Origin: GCA-020352575 sp964600365 | Lineage (GTDB): Bacteria > Actinomycetota > Acidimicrobiia > Spongiisociales > JAENVV01 | Length of the DNA: 64,000 nucleotides | NCBI GenBank assembly: GCA_964600365.1 | Contig: CAZRJG010000001.1 | Coordinates: 50,223 to 114,222, forward strand | Reading direction: 5' to 3' | Part shown: positions 41,743 through 50,540 of the stretch, one piece after another | Position numbering within the stretch: the stretch's first letter is position 1 | Layout: every line of letters begins with the position of its first letter | Position numbers and translations under genes: made by a program | Notes under the pieces: model-generated | What the model was told of the DNA's origin: nothing | Database searches by the model: none | What the model saw: only the letters and a program-made list of their open reading frames with translations

Positions 41743-42735
41743 TCAACCGAACAGGCGTTGCGCGTTCCCCCCGACGATGGCGTCGACCGTGGCCTCGTCG
41801 AACCCGACGGACTCGACGAAGGAGACCGGATCCTGGTCGCCCATCGGGAAGGGGTAGTCGGTCCCGAGCAACACCTTCTCGGCGCCGAAGTAGCGAACCA
41901 AGTAGTCGAGGGCGATCGGGGCATGGACCACGGTGTCCACGTAGAGCGCTTTGAGGTAGTCGCTCGGGGGCCTCGAGATGTGGCGCGCGGACTTGCCGGG
42001 GACCATCTTGTACCCCTTGTCCATGCGCCCCGCCTGGTACGGGGCGAATCCCCCGCCGTGCACGACGCAGAGTGTGAGGTCGGGATACCGCTCGAAGACA
42101 CCCGAGAAGATGAGACCGGCGAGGGCGATCGTCGACTCGGCGGGGCGCGCCACCATGTTGTCCATGAAGTAGCGATCGACGTCGACACCCGCGAGCGGTC
42201 GCATCGGGTGCAGGAGGATGAACGCACCGGTCTCCTCTGCCGCCTCCCACAGGGCATCGAGGCCTTCCACCTCGTCGAGGAAGTCTCCGTCGACGGTCGT
42301 CGCTATCTCGAGGCCCGACATGCCCAGTTCCGTCATCGCGTGGCCAAGTTCCTCCACCGCGATGTCCGGATGCTGGAGCGGGGCGGTCCCGAGGGCTCGG
42401 AACCGCTCCGGTGCCTTGGCCGCCTCCTCCGCGAGCGCCTCGTTGTGCGCACGGGTGTACTCCGACGCCACGGACCGGGAGAGTTCGTATCCGGTGAGGT
42501 CGATCCACCCGGCGAGCACCTGCACGTCGATCCCCATGCGGTCGATCTCCGACAACCTCCGGTCGACATCGGTGATGTCGTCGCGGAACGGCGCCGTCGT
42601 GACCTTGTCGGCGAACCTGGCGGCGGGACCCTTGGGCGTCTCGACCAGGTCGACGCCGACCTTGCCGCCGTGGGCCGAGAGCCACTCGCGGAACGAGGCC
42701 GGGATGCAGTGTGCGTGGACGTCGTAGGTGGGCAT
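41743..42735 (-). CDS. Amidohydrolase 2-family metal hydrolase/decarboxylase (ACMSD-like)
   Basis: A 330-residue TIM-barrel enzyme. The HxH metal motif is in DVHAHCIP, the metal His in FILLHPMRPL and VVHGGGFAPYQ, and the catalytic Asp in LLGTDYPFP. Relatives include aminocarboxymuconate semialdehyde decarboxylase and other aromatic-acid decarboxylases or lactone/amide hydrolases. It follows the MFS gene by 10 bases. Confidence 0.85.
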   Translation of the reverse strand: MPTYDVHAHCIPASFREWLSAHGGKVGVDLVETPKGPAARFADKVTTAPFRDDITDVDRRLSEIDRMGIDVQVLAGWIDLTGYELSRSVASEYTRAHNEALAEEAAKAPERFRALGTAPLQHPDIAVEELGHAMTELGMSGLEIATTVDGDFLDEVEGLDALWEAAEETGAFILLHPMRPLAGVDVDRYFMDNMVARPAESTIALAGLIFSGVFERYPDLTLCVVHGGGFAPYQAGRMDKGYKMVPGKSARHISRPPSDYLKALYVDTVVHAPIALDYLVRYFGAEKVLLGTDYPFPMGDQDPVSFVESVGFDEATVDAIVGGNAQRLFG

Positions 42736-42745
42736 GGTGCTCCTG

Positions 42746-43993
42746 TCAGTCGGTGTCGTGGGTGGGACGGTAGGCGGGCAACTCAGGGAGCCATCTCGCG
42801 ATGGCGAGGATGCCGAGGATGCACATCACACCCCCGGAGAAGAGGGACATCTGGGGCGAACTGAACGATGCAACGGCCCCTGCACGGAAGTCGCCGATCC
42901 GAGGACCGCCAGCGACCACGCCGACGTGGATCGCGGAGAGCCGCCCCCGCAGCTCGTCGGGTACGGCCGCTTGGAGCAAGGTGGTTCGGAAGACCGCTGA
43001 TGCAACGTCGGCAGCGCCCGCAACGGCGAGGAACACAACCATCATCCACAGCGACGAGCCGAGGCCGACCGCGGCGATCGCCGCACCCCAGGTCGCGATC
43101 GAGATGATGATCACTCTGCCTTGGCGCTTCACCGCGCCGACCCACCCCGAGGTGACCGCCGCAACGAGCGCACCGGCTCCGGGCGCGGCGAAGAGGATGC
43201 CCACGGTCGTCGCATCCCCGCCGAGGACCGTCTCGCCGAGCGCGGGGAAGAGGGCCTGGGGGGCACCGAAGACCATCGCGTTGATGTCCGCGAGGAAGTT
43301 CGCCTGGAGGAGCCGCCGATCCTTGAGGAAGGAGAAACCCTCCTTGATCGAGTCGACCCCGAAGCGCCGGCCACCCCCCTCCGGGACGAGCGTCGGCAGT
43401 CGGAACAGTGCGATGGCGCTGAGGCAGAACAGAACGGCCTCTGCGGCGAAGCTGATCGTGAGGCCAGCCTGGGCGATGAGCAGCCCGCCGATCGCAGGTC
43501 CCGCCGTCTTGGCGATGTTGAAGAGCGTCTGGATGATGGCGAAGGCCTGCGCGAGGTGCCGCTCGCCCACGAGCACCGGGATCGAGGCGGATCGCGAGGG
43601 ATTGTCGATCGCCGAGATCCCCGCGTTGAGACCAGCGAGCACGAAGACGAGCCACACCCTTGGTTCGTCGAGGGCCGCGTTGAGAGCGAGGCCAGTCGCC
43701 GTGGCGGCGAGCAGCATTTGGGTGAGGAGGAGCAGGCGCCGCCGATCCACAGAGTCGACGATCGCTCCACCGATCACCGACGTGAGGAGGAGGGGGACCA
43801 GTTGCGCAATCCCGAGGGCACCGACGAGCAGGGTGGAACCGGTGAGTTGGTACACCTGATACGGGACGGCGACGATCGTGAACTGCCGTGCCGTCACCGA
43901 GAGCGTCATGCCCCCGAAGAGCCATCGGAAGCCTCGCGACGCCCGCAGGGGCGCCACGTCGACGAAGAACTGCCGACCGCTCCCTTCGCTCAT
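42746..43993 (-). CDS. MFS transporter (MFS_3/EntS-like)
   Basis: A 415-residue major facilitator with about twelve helices; opening FRWLFGGMTLSVTARQFTIVAVPYQVY fits the EntS-like group (listed only in part as SVTARQFTIVAVPYQVY), and GGAIVDSVDRRRLLLLTQML is the first intracellular loop motif. First gene of the unit that runs through amidohydrolase, L,D-transpeptidase, two reductases and a Ssu/Tau-type ABC importer, under operator site 12. It may export or import the pathway substrate. Confidence 0.85.
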   Translation of the reverse strand: MSEGSGRQFFVDVAPLRASRGFRWLFGGMTLSVTARQFTIVAVPYQVYQLTGSTLLVGALGIAQLVPLLLTSVIGGAIVDSVDRRRLLLLTQMLLAATATGLALNAALDEPRVWLVFVLAGLNAGISAIDNPSRSASIPVLVGERHLAQAFAIIQTLFNIAKTAGPAIGGLLIAQAGLTISFAAEAVLFCLSAIALFRLPTLVPEGGGRRFGVDSIKEGFSFLKDRRLLQANFLADINAMVFGAPQALFPALGETVLGGDATTVGILFAAPGAGALVAAVTSGWVGAVKRQGRVIIISIATWGAAIAAVGLGSSLWMMVVFLAVAGAADVASAVFRTTLLQAAVPDELRGRLSAIHVGVVAGGPRIGDFRAGAVASFSSPQMSLFSGGVMCILGILAIARWLPELPAYRPTHDTD

Positions 43994-44016
43994 CCCGCTG
44001 CCGACCTCCTTGGACC

Positions 44017-44030
44017 TGCAATCGTTTGGA
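44017..44030. promoter_or_regulatory. LacI-type operator, site 12
   Basis: TGCAATCGTTTGGA, 11 of 14 matches. It lies 23 bases upstream of the MFS start; a -10-like TAGGGT (minus strand, 44033-44038) precedes it by 2 bases. Confidence 0.75.
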
Positions 44031-44061
44031 TCACCCTAGGAGGGTGGCGTCGAAGTTCCCG

Positions 44062-45399
44062 CTACCCCTTGTCGGAGGGTCGCAGCACGCATGCCGCCAT
44101 GTGGTCCTGGCTGCGCTCGGAGAGGACGACCTCATCCACCTCTTCGAATCGGAGGTGGATCGACTGACCCTCGACCCGTGACTCGACGAGGGCCGAGCGC
44201 ATTGCGGCAGGGATCGCATCCCCGCCCAGTGCAGCGGCGAGCGCGCCCGCGCCAGCCTCGTCCTCGAATCGCAGCTCTGCCGCGAACGCAGACGACCGCT
44301 CGACACCCTCGAGGCCGTCGAGCACCCCGGTCACGTCCTGGAGTTGGAGGATGACGTCATCCACCTCCCAGCCGCAGACGGGCGTCGCAACGGGACAGCG
44401 GGTGTGGAAACGACACCCCTGGGGGGGCCTCGCCGGGTCGGGGACGTTGCCCTCGAGCCCGTGGAAGCCCCCACCCGCATCGTCCACCTCGGGACTCGCA
44501 GCGAGGAGGGCGTCGGTGTAGGGATGCTCCGCCGCCTCGAAGAGCCGATCGGTGGGACCGGCCTCGGCCACCCGACCGAGGTACATGACGACGATACGGT
44601 CGGCCATGTGCCGCACGACCGAGAGGTCGTGGGTGATGAACAGGTAGGTGAGCCCGAGGTCTTGCTGCAGGTCGTGGAGCAGGTTGAGGATCTGGGCCTG
44701 CACGGAGACGTCGAGTGCACTCGTCGGTTCGTCGAGCACCACCAGGTCGGGGTCGAGCGCGAGGGCGCGGGCGATCGAGATGCGCTGGCGCTGCCCGCCG
44801 GAGAACTGGTGTGGATACCGGTAGAGGTGCTGTCGACCGAGTCCGACGCGCTCGAGGAGTTCGACCACCCGTTCGGTGAGGGCCGAACCCGACGCCTCCT
44901 TCTGGACCTGCAGGGGGCGGGCGACGACATCGCGGACGAGTTGGCGCGGGTTGAGGGACGCGAACGAGTCTTGGAACACCACCTGGCAGTTCCGACGGAA
45001 CCTGCGCCACGCCTCCTTGTCGAGGGCGTCGACTCGATGGCTCGCGTCGATCCGAGCGAGTTCGGCCTGCTGCTCGGAGCTGCGCTCGGCGAGCCGCTCA
45101 AGCGCCTCGAGACGGGCGCGGGTGGCCTCATCGAGCCCGAAGTACACACCGCCCGACGTGGGGTCGGTGAGCCCGGCGACGACGCGGCCCAGCGTGGTCT
45201 TGCCGCATCCCGATTCGCCCACGAGGCCGAGGGTCTCTCCGCGTCGGATATCGAAGCTGACACCGTCGACTGCCTTCACATGGCCGGCGACCCTCTGGAG
45301 GGCGCCCTCCCTGATCGGGAAGTGCTTCTGGAGGTCCCGGACGCTGAGCAGCGTCACATCGGAGCGACCCTCCACTGGGGTGTGGTCGACGGCGGTCAC
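44062..45399 (-). CDS. Oligopeptide-type ABC transporter ATPase (DppF/OppF-like) with helical insertion and C-terminal extension
   Basis: A 445-residue ATPase, about 100 residues longer than usual. Walker A GESGCGKTT (61-69), signature FSGGQRQRISIARA, Walker B LVVLDEPTSALD, His in FITHDLSVV. An insertion of ~40 charged, helix-forming residues (about 89-130; RARLEALERLAERSSEQQAE) lies between Walker A and the Q-loop (VFQD at 141-144). At the C-terminus, about 80 residues with a beta-alpha pattern are inserted between RCPVATPVC and the terminal HMAACVL. GTG start overlapping the DppD-like stop (GTGA). Confidence 0.85.
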   Translation of the reverse strand: MTAVDHTPVEGRSDVTLLSVRDLQKHFPIREGALQRVAGHVKAVDGVSFDIRRGETLGLVGESGCGKTTLGRVVAGLTDPTSGGVYFGLDEATRARLEALERLAERSSEQQAELARIDASHRVDALDKEAWRRFRRNCQVVFQDSFASLNPRQLVRDVVARPLQVQKEASGSALTERVVELLERVGLGRQHLYRYPHQFSGGQRQRISIARALALDPDLVVLDEPTSALDVSVQAQILNLLHDLQQDLGLTYLFITHDLSVVRHMADRIVVMYLGRVAEAGPTDRLFEAAEHPYTDALLAASPEVDDAGGGFHGLEGNVPDPARPPQGCRFHTRCPVATPVCGWEVDDVILQLQDVTGVLDGLEGVERSSAFAAELRFEDEAGAGALAAALGGDAIPAAMRSALVESRVEGQSIHLRFEEVDEVVLSERSQDHMAACVLRPSDKG

Positions 45400-46715
45400 G
45401 ACGTCCTCCTCTCGAAGCTCGGCATGTCGGTGCCGTCGATGCCAGCGTGGTGGATGAAGCAGGCGACCTCGTGCTCGACAGGGCCGGTGAGGACCGGGTC
45501 GGTGCCGTGGCACAGGTCGGTGGCGAAGCCGCACCGGGACGCGAAACGACATCCCGGCTCGGGGTCGATCAACTCGGGGACGGTCCCCTCGATGGCTGCA
45601 AGGGCGCCGCGCTCGTGCGACGCCGACGGGATCGCCCCGAGCAGGCCTCGGGTATACGGATGCTGCGGGTCGGCGAACAACTCGTCGGCCTCGCCGATCT
45701 CTGCGACCCGCCCGGCGTACATGACGGCCACGCGGTCACACACCCTGCGCACGAGCGAGAGGTCGTGGCTGATGTAGAGCACCGACGTCTTCGTTCGCTC
45801 CTGGAGGTCCCGAATGAGCTCGATGATCCGAGCCTGGACGGTGACGTCGAGGGCCGTGGTCGGCTCATCGGCGATGAGGAGGTCGGGGTTGCAGGCGAGC
45901 GCCTGGGCGATCATGACCCGTTGTCGCATGCCGCCCGAGAGCTCGTGCGGGTAGCGGTCCATGACCTTCGCCGGATTGGGGATCTGGGTGTCGGCGAGGG
46001 CCTCCTCGACCATTCCGTCGAGGCCCCGGTCCAACAGCTTCGCCTTGCCCCTGAGCGGCGGGAAGGCGAAGGCAATGCGCTCGAGGAACCGCGACCGGTA
46101 GCCGGCCCGACGTTCGAGCAGCCAGCGCACCGCTGAGGGCTCTCCGCTGAGGCCGGAACGCTCGATCAGCTCGCCCATCCGGTGCTCGACGAACACCTCT
46201 CCGATCTGGTCCCGTACCGATAGCGCCGGGTTGAGCGCCTTGCCGGGGTCCTGGAAGATCATCGCGATTCGGTTCCCGCGGATGTCGCGGATCTGCTTCT
46301 CGCCGAGCGAGAGCAAGTCGATCGTCTCCTCCCCCGTCCCCTCGCACACCCCGCAGCCCGCACCGCCGCAGGCAGGGCAGGCCATCGGGGTACGGCCGGT
46401 GTGGTCGCAGGTCGCGCACCCTTCGCCTTCGCAGGCGGCGCACGGGGCATGGGGTCGGAACAGGATCCGTCCTCCGACCTGGATGCCCGGCGGCATCGGC
46501 ACGAGCCGGAGGAATGAACGTGCGGTGACGCTCTTCCCGCACCCGGTCTCCCCCACGAGGCCGAGGGTCTCACCGTCGCGGATGTCGAAACTCACCCCAT
46601 CGACGGCGTGCACCCGGCCCGCCTTGGATTGGAAGTGGACGCGGAGATCACGGACCTCGGCGATCAAGGACGCACGGACCGCACGGTCCTGGGAGGCCGT
46701 TCTGGGAGCGGTCAT
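45396..46715 (-). CDS. Oligopeptide-type ABC transporter ATPase (DppD/OppD-like) with DnaJ-like eight-cysteine insertion
   Basis: A 439-residue ATPase, about 100 residues above the family norm. Walker A GETGCGKS (55-62), Q-loop MIFQDP, signature LSGGMRQRVMIAQA, Walker B LLIADEPTTALD and the C-terminal CRFASRCGFA region are normal. Between Walker A and Q-loop lies an insertion with eight Cys (92, 95, 100, 103, 113, 116, 121, 124) in CxxC pairs, most followed by GxG, such as CPACGGAG and CGVCEGTG, the pattern of the DnaJ zinc-binding domain. A further helical insertion lies between Q-loop and signature. The insertion could sense metal or redox state or hold the two ATPases together; that is inference. 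Confidence 0.87.
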   Translation of the reverse strand: MTAPRTASQDRAVRASLIAEVRDLRVHFQSKAGRVHAVDGVSFDIRDGETLGLVGETGCGKSVTARSFLRLVPMPPGIQVGGRILFRPHAPCAACEGEGCATCDHTGRTPMACPACGGAGCGVCEGTGEETIDLLSLGEKQIRDIRGNRIAMIFQDPGKALNPALSVRDQIGEVFVEHRMGELIERSGLSGEPSAVRWLLERRAGYRSRFLERIAFAFPPLRGKAKLLDRGLDGMVEEALADTQIPNPAKVMDRYPHELSGGMRQRVMIAQALACNPDLLIADEPTTALDVTVQARIIELIRDLQERTKTSVLYISHDLSLVRRVCDRVAVMYAGRVAEIGEADELFADPQHPYTRGLLGAIPSASHERGALAAIEGTVPELIDPEPGCRFASRCGFATDLCHGTDPVLTGPVEHEVACFIHHAGIDGTDMPSFERRTS

Positions 46716-47638
46716 CGCGACTCCGTCCGTGGGTCGAGGACATCACGCAGGCCGTCGCCCACGAGGTTGAAGGCAAGCGCCCAGATGAAGACCATGAGCC
46801 CCGGGAAGGTGGAGGCCCACCAGCGGCCGGCCGAGATCCCCGATTGGCCCTGGGAGACGAGCACTCCCCACTCGGCGAGGCCGGCTTCGGCAAGGCCGAT
46901 GAAGCTCAGCGTGGCACCCACGAGGACGATGTGGCCCATGTCGAGGGTTGCCTGCACGATGATCGGTGTGATGGAATTCGGGAGGATGTCCTTGAGGAAG
47001 ATCCGGAACCTCGAGTCCCCGCTCACGCGGGCCGCGTCCACATACTCGTTCTCACGGATGTGGATCACCTGCGCCCGCATGATGCGGGCGTATTTCACCC
47101 AGAAAACCACCGCCAGGGCGAGGATGATGTTCCCGAACGACGGTCCGAGCACCGACGCGATGGCAAGGGCGAAGATCAGTTCCGGGATGGAGAGGAACAC
47201 GTCCACCAGCCGCATGAGGAATTCGTCGACCTTCCCGCCGAGGAACCCGGCTGCGCTCCCGACGATGATGCCCACCACCACCGTGATCGACACGACGATG
47301 ATCGAGAGCCGCAGCGAGGTCCGGGATCCCCACACGACGCCGTAGAAGACGTCACCACCCGTGTCGGTGGTGCCGAGGATGTGTCCCGGGGACCCTGGCG
47401 GTACGTTGAGGTTGCTCCAGTCGCGGGGCATCTGATAGGCGTCGGGCGTGTTCGGCGGCGCGATGAGCGGCGCGAAGAGCGCCATGGCGAGCATGCCCAC
47501 GATGAGCACCACACCGAACACGGTGGTCGGGTTGGAGAGGACGTTCTTCGAGAGTTCGAGGAGTCGCCTCAGGCGAACCTGCAGCGCGGACTCCGGGGCC
47601 GGCACGGAGACGTTCTGCTCGTAGGAGATGCCGGCCAT
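46712..47638 (-). CDS. Oligopeptide-type ABC transporter permease (DppC/OppC-like)
   Basis: A 308-residue permease with an N-terminal cytoplasmic stretch and six membrane helices. The EAA loop is in YVDAARVSGDSRFRIFLKDILP. TDTGGDVFYGVVWGSRTSL is a typical OppC_N/DppC segment. The stop overlaps the ATG of the DppD-like gene (ATGA). Confidence 0.88.
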   Translation of the reverse strand: MAGISYEQNVSVPAPESALQVRLRRLLELSKNVLSNPTTVFGVVLIVGMLAMALFAPLIAPPNTPDAYQMPRDWSNLNVPPGSPGHILGTTDTGGDVFYGVVWGSRTSLRLSIIVVSITVVVGIIVGSAAGFLGGKVDEFLMRLVDVFLSIPELIFALAIASVLGPSFGNIILALAVVFWVKYARIMRAQVIHIRENEYVDAARVSGDSRFRIFLKDILPNSITPIIVQATLDMGHIVLVGATLSFIGLAEAGLAEWGVLVSQGQSGISAGRWWASTFPGLMVFIWALAFNLVGDGLRDVLDPRTESR

Positions 47639-47639
47639 G

Positions 47640-48653
47640 TCAGGACCCCAGCACGACGCGTCGGTCGAGGTAGGCGTAGAACACGTCCACCACGAGGTTC
47701 ACGAGCAGGAAGAGGACCGACGTGAACATCACGAACGCCATCATCGTGGCCTGGTCACCTCGGAGGACGGCCGAGGCCATCCACCTCCCGAGTCCCGGCC
47801 ATTGGAAGATGATCTCGGCCACGATGCTGCCCTGCAGCAGGAAGCCGAACGAAAGGCCGATCACGGTCACCGTCGGGATGAGTGCGTTGCGGCGTGCGTG
47901 GCGCTTGAGCACGAGGCGTTCGGCGAGGCCCTTGGCCCTCGCGGCGTCCACATAGTCCTCCTGGAGTTCCTCCACGAGGCTGGAACGCATCATGCGGGCG
48001 ATGATCGCCGTGGCCCCATAGCCCAGGGTGATCGCGGGGAGGGTGAGGTGCCAGAGGGCGTCCCGAAAGGCCTCGAAGTCGCCTGCGAGCAAGGCGTCGA
48101 TGGTGTAGAGGCCGGTGGGATGGGCGATCCGACTGAAGAGATCGGCGTCGGACCGACCGATTGGGAACCACCCGAGGCCGACCCAGAAGATGATGAGCAG
48201 CAGGATCGCGAACCAGAACAAGGGGAGGCTCGCCCCCGAGATCGAGAAGATACGGGCAAGGTGGTCGGGCCATCGGTTGCGCCGCGCGCCGGCGAAGGTG
48301 CCGAGCCCCAGGCCGAGGGTGACCGCCACGATGGCCGAGGCCACCGCCAACTCCATGGTCGCGGCGAGTTTCTTGGGGAAGACATCGGCGACGGGGGCAG
48401 CCGAGACACCGGACCATCCGAAATCGCCTCGGACCACGCCCGACGCCCAGTAGTAGTACTGCACCGGGAGGGGGTCGTTGAGGTGGAAACGCTCGTAGAC
48501 CTGCTCGACCTGTTCGGGACTCATCTCATGGCTGAGATAGATGCCAACCGGCGATCCTCCGATGCGAGTGAGCGCGAACACGACGATCGAGGTGCCGATC
48601 ACGAGGATCGGCAGCACCATGAGTCGTCGCAGGACGTAGTCGCGGATCTGCAT
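47640..48653 (-). CDS. Oligopeptide-type ABC transporter permease (DppB/OppB-like)
   Basis: A 337-residue permease with about six membrane helices. MQIRDYVLRRLMVLPILVIG is the usual DppB start and the EAA loop lies in YVDAARAKGLAERLVLKRHA. It is separated from the binding protein gene by a 79-base spacer with a perfect hairpin, and from the DppC-like gene by one base. Confidence 0.88.
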   Translation of the reverse strand: MQIRDYVLRRLMVLPILVIGTSIVVFALTRIGGSPVGIYLSHEMSPEQVEQVYERFHLNDPLPVQYYYWASGVVRGDFGWSGVSAAPVADVFPKKLAATMELAVASAIVAVTLGLGLGTFAGARRNRWPDHLARIFSISGASLPLFWFAILLLIIFWVGLGWFPIGRSDADLFSRIAHPTGLYTIDALLAGDFEAFRDALWHLTLPAITLGYGATAIIARMMRSSLVEELQEDYVDAARAKGLAERLVLKRHARRNALIPTVTVIGLSFGFLLQGSIVAEIIFQWPGLGRWMASAVLRGDQATMMAFVMFTSVLFLLVNLVVDVFYAYLDRRVVLGS

Positions 48654-48683
48654 GCGGGTGGGTGCCCTCCTCGGTGTGGTCTT

Positions 48684-48720
48684 GTGAAGGGGGTGCCCAC
48701 AGCGTGGGCACCCCCTTCAC
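48684..48720 (-). terminator. Perfect intercistronic hairpin after the binding-protein gene
   Basis: A 17-bp perfect stem (48684-48700 with 48704-48720) with a 3-base loop, between the DppA-like and DppB-like genes. It probably reduces transcription into the permease and ATPase genes or protects the binding-protein mRNA. Confidence 0.75.
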
Positions 48721-48732
48721 GGGTTGCTCGGC

Positions 48733-50502
48733 CTACTTGTCGAAGTACTGGAACTTGACGTTCGGGCGTGGCCAGAGCGGGTTGAGCACGAAGCCCTCCA
48801 CCCACGAGCGGTGGGCGTTGGCGATGCCCTCCTGCGCTGCGATGAGCCACATGGGATCGTCGTAGAGCAGGTTCTGCAGCTCGCTGTAGAGCGCCGCCCG
48901 GGCCTCTTCGTCGAGCTCCTTCGCCGCATCGTCGATGAGCTGGGCGATCGTGTCCGGGTCCTCGTACACGGCCCGGTAGCCGTGGACCTCACCCCACTCG
49001 CCATCCGGATGCTGGTACGACTGCATGTAGGCGTCCGGATCGGCGAACGGGTCGGCGTTCTTCACCCACATGAGGTACGGCACCGGGTTCGAGGCGTGCG
49101 CCTCGTCGAAGATCGCCTCGGCAACCGCTGCCACCCGGATGTTGAAGGCCGGGTTGAGGTCGGCCATTGAGTCCTTGAGGACGATGGCTGCGATCTCGAA
49201 CAGGTTGTTGCCCTCCGTCACGACCGACACGGTGAAGCCGGTGTCCCAATAGGAGCCGCCCCCAGCCGGGTTCTCGACCGACTTGAAGAGTTCCTCGGCC
49301 TTGGCGAGGTCCTGGGCGAACACCGGGGCATCCGAGTCATAGCCGAACACGCCGATCGGCACGTAGTGAGGGTTGAAGGCACCGAAGCCACCGAGTGCGC
49401 CGTTCAGGAACGCTTCGTAGTCGAATGCGTAGTTGAACGCCTGACGGATCGCCTTGTCGGCGAAGAAGTCGACCGGGACGGTGTCCTCCTCGGGGAGCAT
49501 GTCCTGGGTGAGGTCCGCCGACATGTTGAACCCGATGTGGATCGGCTCGAGGAGCAGACCCTCGGAGTAGATGTTCACTCCGTCGGCGCCCTCGATGTCA
49601 CCGATGAACGACGGGTCCGTCTCGATCATGTCGTAGTCGCCGGCACGGAGGCCGAGGACACGGACGTCGGGATCGGCACCGATCTCGATGCGAAGGTCCA
49701 GCTTGGCGTTCTCACCCCAGTAGTCCTCGAAGATCGAGAACCGTAGGTTCTCGTTGCGGTTCCACTCCTCGAACACGTACGGGCCGGTGCCCACCATGTT
49801 CTGGGCGAAGTACTCGTTCGGCTCACCGGCAACCACGCCACCATTCGCCTCAACGGCGTCCTGGCTGACGACGGAGGCAACCATCGAAGTCACCGTCGCC
49901 CGGAGGAACGATGCGCTCACGTCCTGGAGCGTCACCGCGAACGTGTAGTCGTCGACGACCTCCATGGAGGCGATCTGATCGCTCAACAGGCCGGCTGCGC
50001 CCTCGGGCAGATCCATGGTCATGGCCCGCTCCCAGGAGAACAGCACATCGTCTGCGGTCAGGTCAGTCCCATCATGGAACTTCACACCCTCACGGATCGG
50101 GAAGGTGTAGGTGAGGCCGTCTGCGCTGATGAGGCCGTTGTCGAGGGTCGGGACCTCGGTCGAGAGCGCCGGGACGAGTTCTGGTCCGGTCGGGGAGATT
50201 TCCACCAGGCGCTCGTACACCTGCAGGATCATCGTCTCACCGGCCTCGCCCGGCTCCACCTGGGCGGGGTCGAGCGAGAGTGGCTCGTCGTCCGCGGCAT
50301 GCACGAAGACGCCGGGATTCTCGACCCCATCGTCTGGTGCCTCCGTGGCGACGGGCGCTTCGGTCCCGTTGGGCGCTTCGGTCCCGTCGGGCGTTTCAGT
50401 GTCCTCGCTCCCGCCACTGGTGCAGGCCGCACCGATCATGGCGAGTACGAGGAGCAGGGCGAGCAGTTTCGCCCAATGGTGGGATCGTCCGGTCGGACGC
50501 AT
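48733..50502 (-). CDS. Oligopeptide-type ABC transporter substrate-binding lipoprotein (DppA/SBP_bac_5)
   Basis: A 589-residue lipoprotein with a signal peptide and lipobox IGAACTSG, then an acidic Thr/Glu/Pro linker encoded by tandem 18-bp repeats. The mature part is a family-5 binding protein (YTFPIREGVKFHDGTDLTAD is the conserved segment). The family imports oligopeptides, but also nickel, opines, glycosides and other ligands. ATG at 50502 with GGAGGAGGAAGG upstream. It is the first gene of the dppABCDF-like unit under operator site 13. Confidence 0.88.
   Translation of the reverse strand: MRPTGRSHHWAKLLALLLVLAMIGAACTSGGSEDTETPDGTEAPNGTEAPVATEAPDDGVENPGVFVHAADDEPLSLDPAQVEPGEAGETMILQVYERLVEISPTGPELVPALSTEVPTLDNGLISADGLTYTFPIREGVKFHDGTDLTADDVLFSWERAMTMDLPEGAAGLLSDQIASMEVVDDYTFAVTLQDVSASFLRATVTSMVASVVSQDAVEANGGVVAGEPNEYFAQNMVGTGPYVFEEWNRNENLRFSIFEDYWGENAKLDLRIEIGADPDVRVLGLRAGDYDMIETDPSFIGDIEGADGVNIYSEGLLLEPIHIGFNMSADLTQDMLPEEDTVPVDFFADKAIRQAFNYAFDYEAFLNGALGGFGAFNPHYVPIGVFGYDSDAPVFAQDLAKAEELFKSVENPAGGGSYWDTGFTVSVVTEGNNLFEIAAIVLKDSMADLNPAFNIRVAAVAEAIFDEAHASNPVPYLMWVKNADPFADPDAYMQSYQHPDGEWGEVHGYRAVYEDPDTIAQLIDDAAKELDEEARAALYSELQNLLYDDPMWLIAAQEGIANAHRSWVEGFVLNPLWPRPNVKFQYFDK
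50352..50393 (-). repeat. Tandem 18-bp repeats in the lipoprotein linker
   Basis: Two near-identical 18-bp units (50352-50369 and 50370-50387) and the start of a third encode the repeated TEAP(D/N)G linker of the binding protein. The number of units could vary between strains. Confidence 0.7.
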
Positions 50503-50516
50503 ACCTTCCTCCTCCG

Positions 50517-50530
50517 TTGGCTCGATTGCA
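50517..50530. promoter_or_regulatory. Degenerate second operator half-site
   Basis: The right arm CGATTGCA matches the consensus while the left arm does not. It lies 24 bases (centre to centre) from operator site 13, so it may be an auxiliary half-site. Confidence 0.4.
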
Positions 50531-50540
50531 GCCTCTTCGC

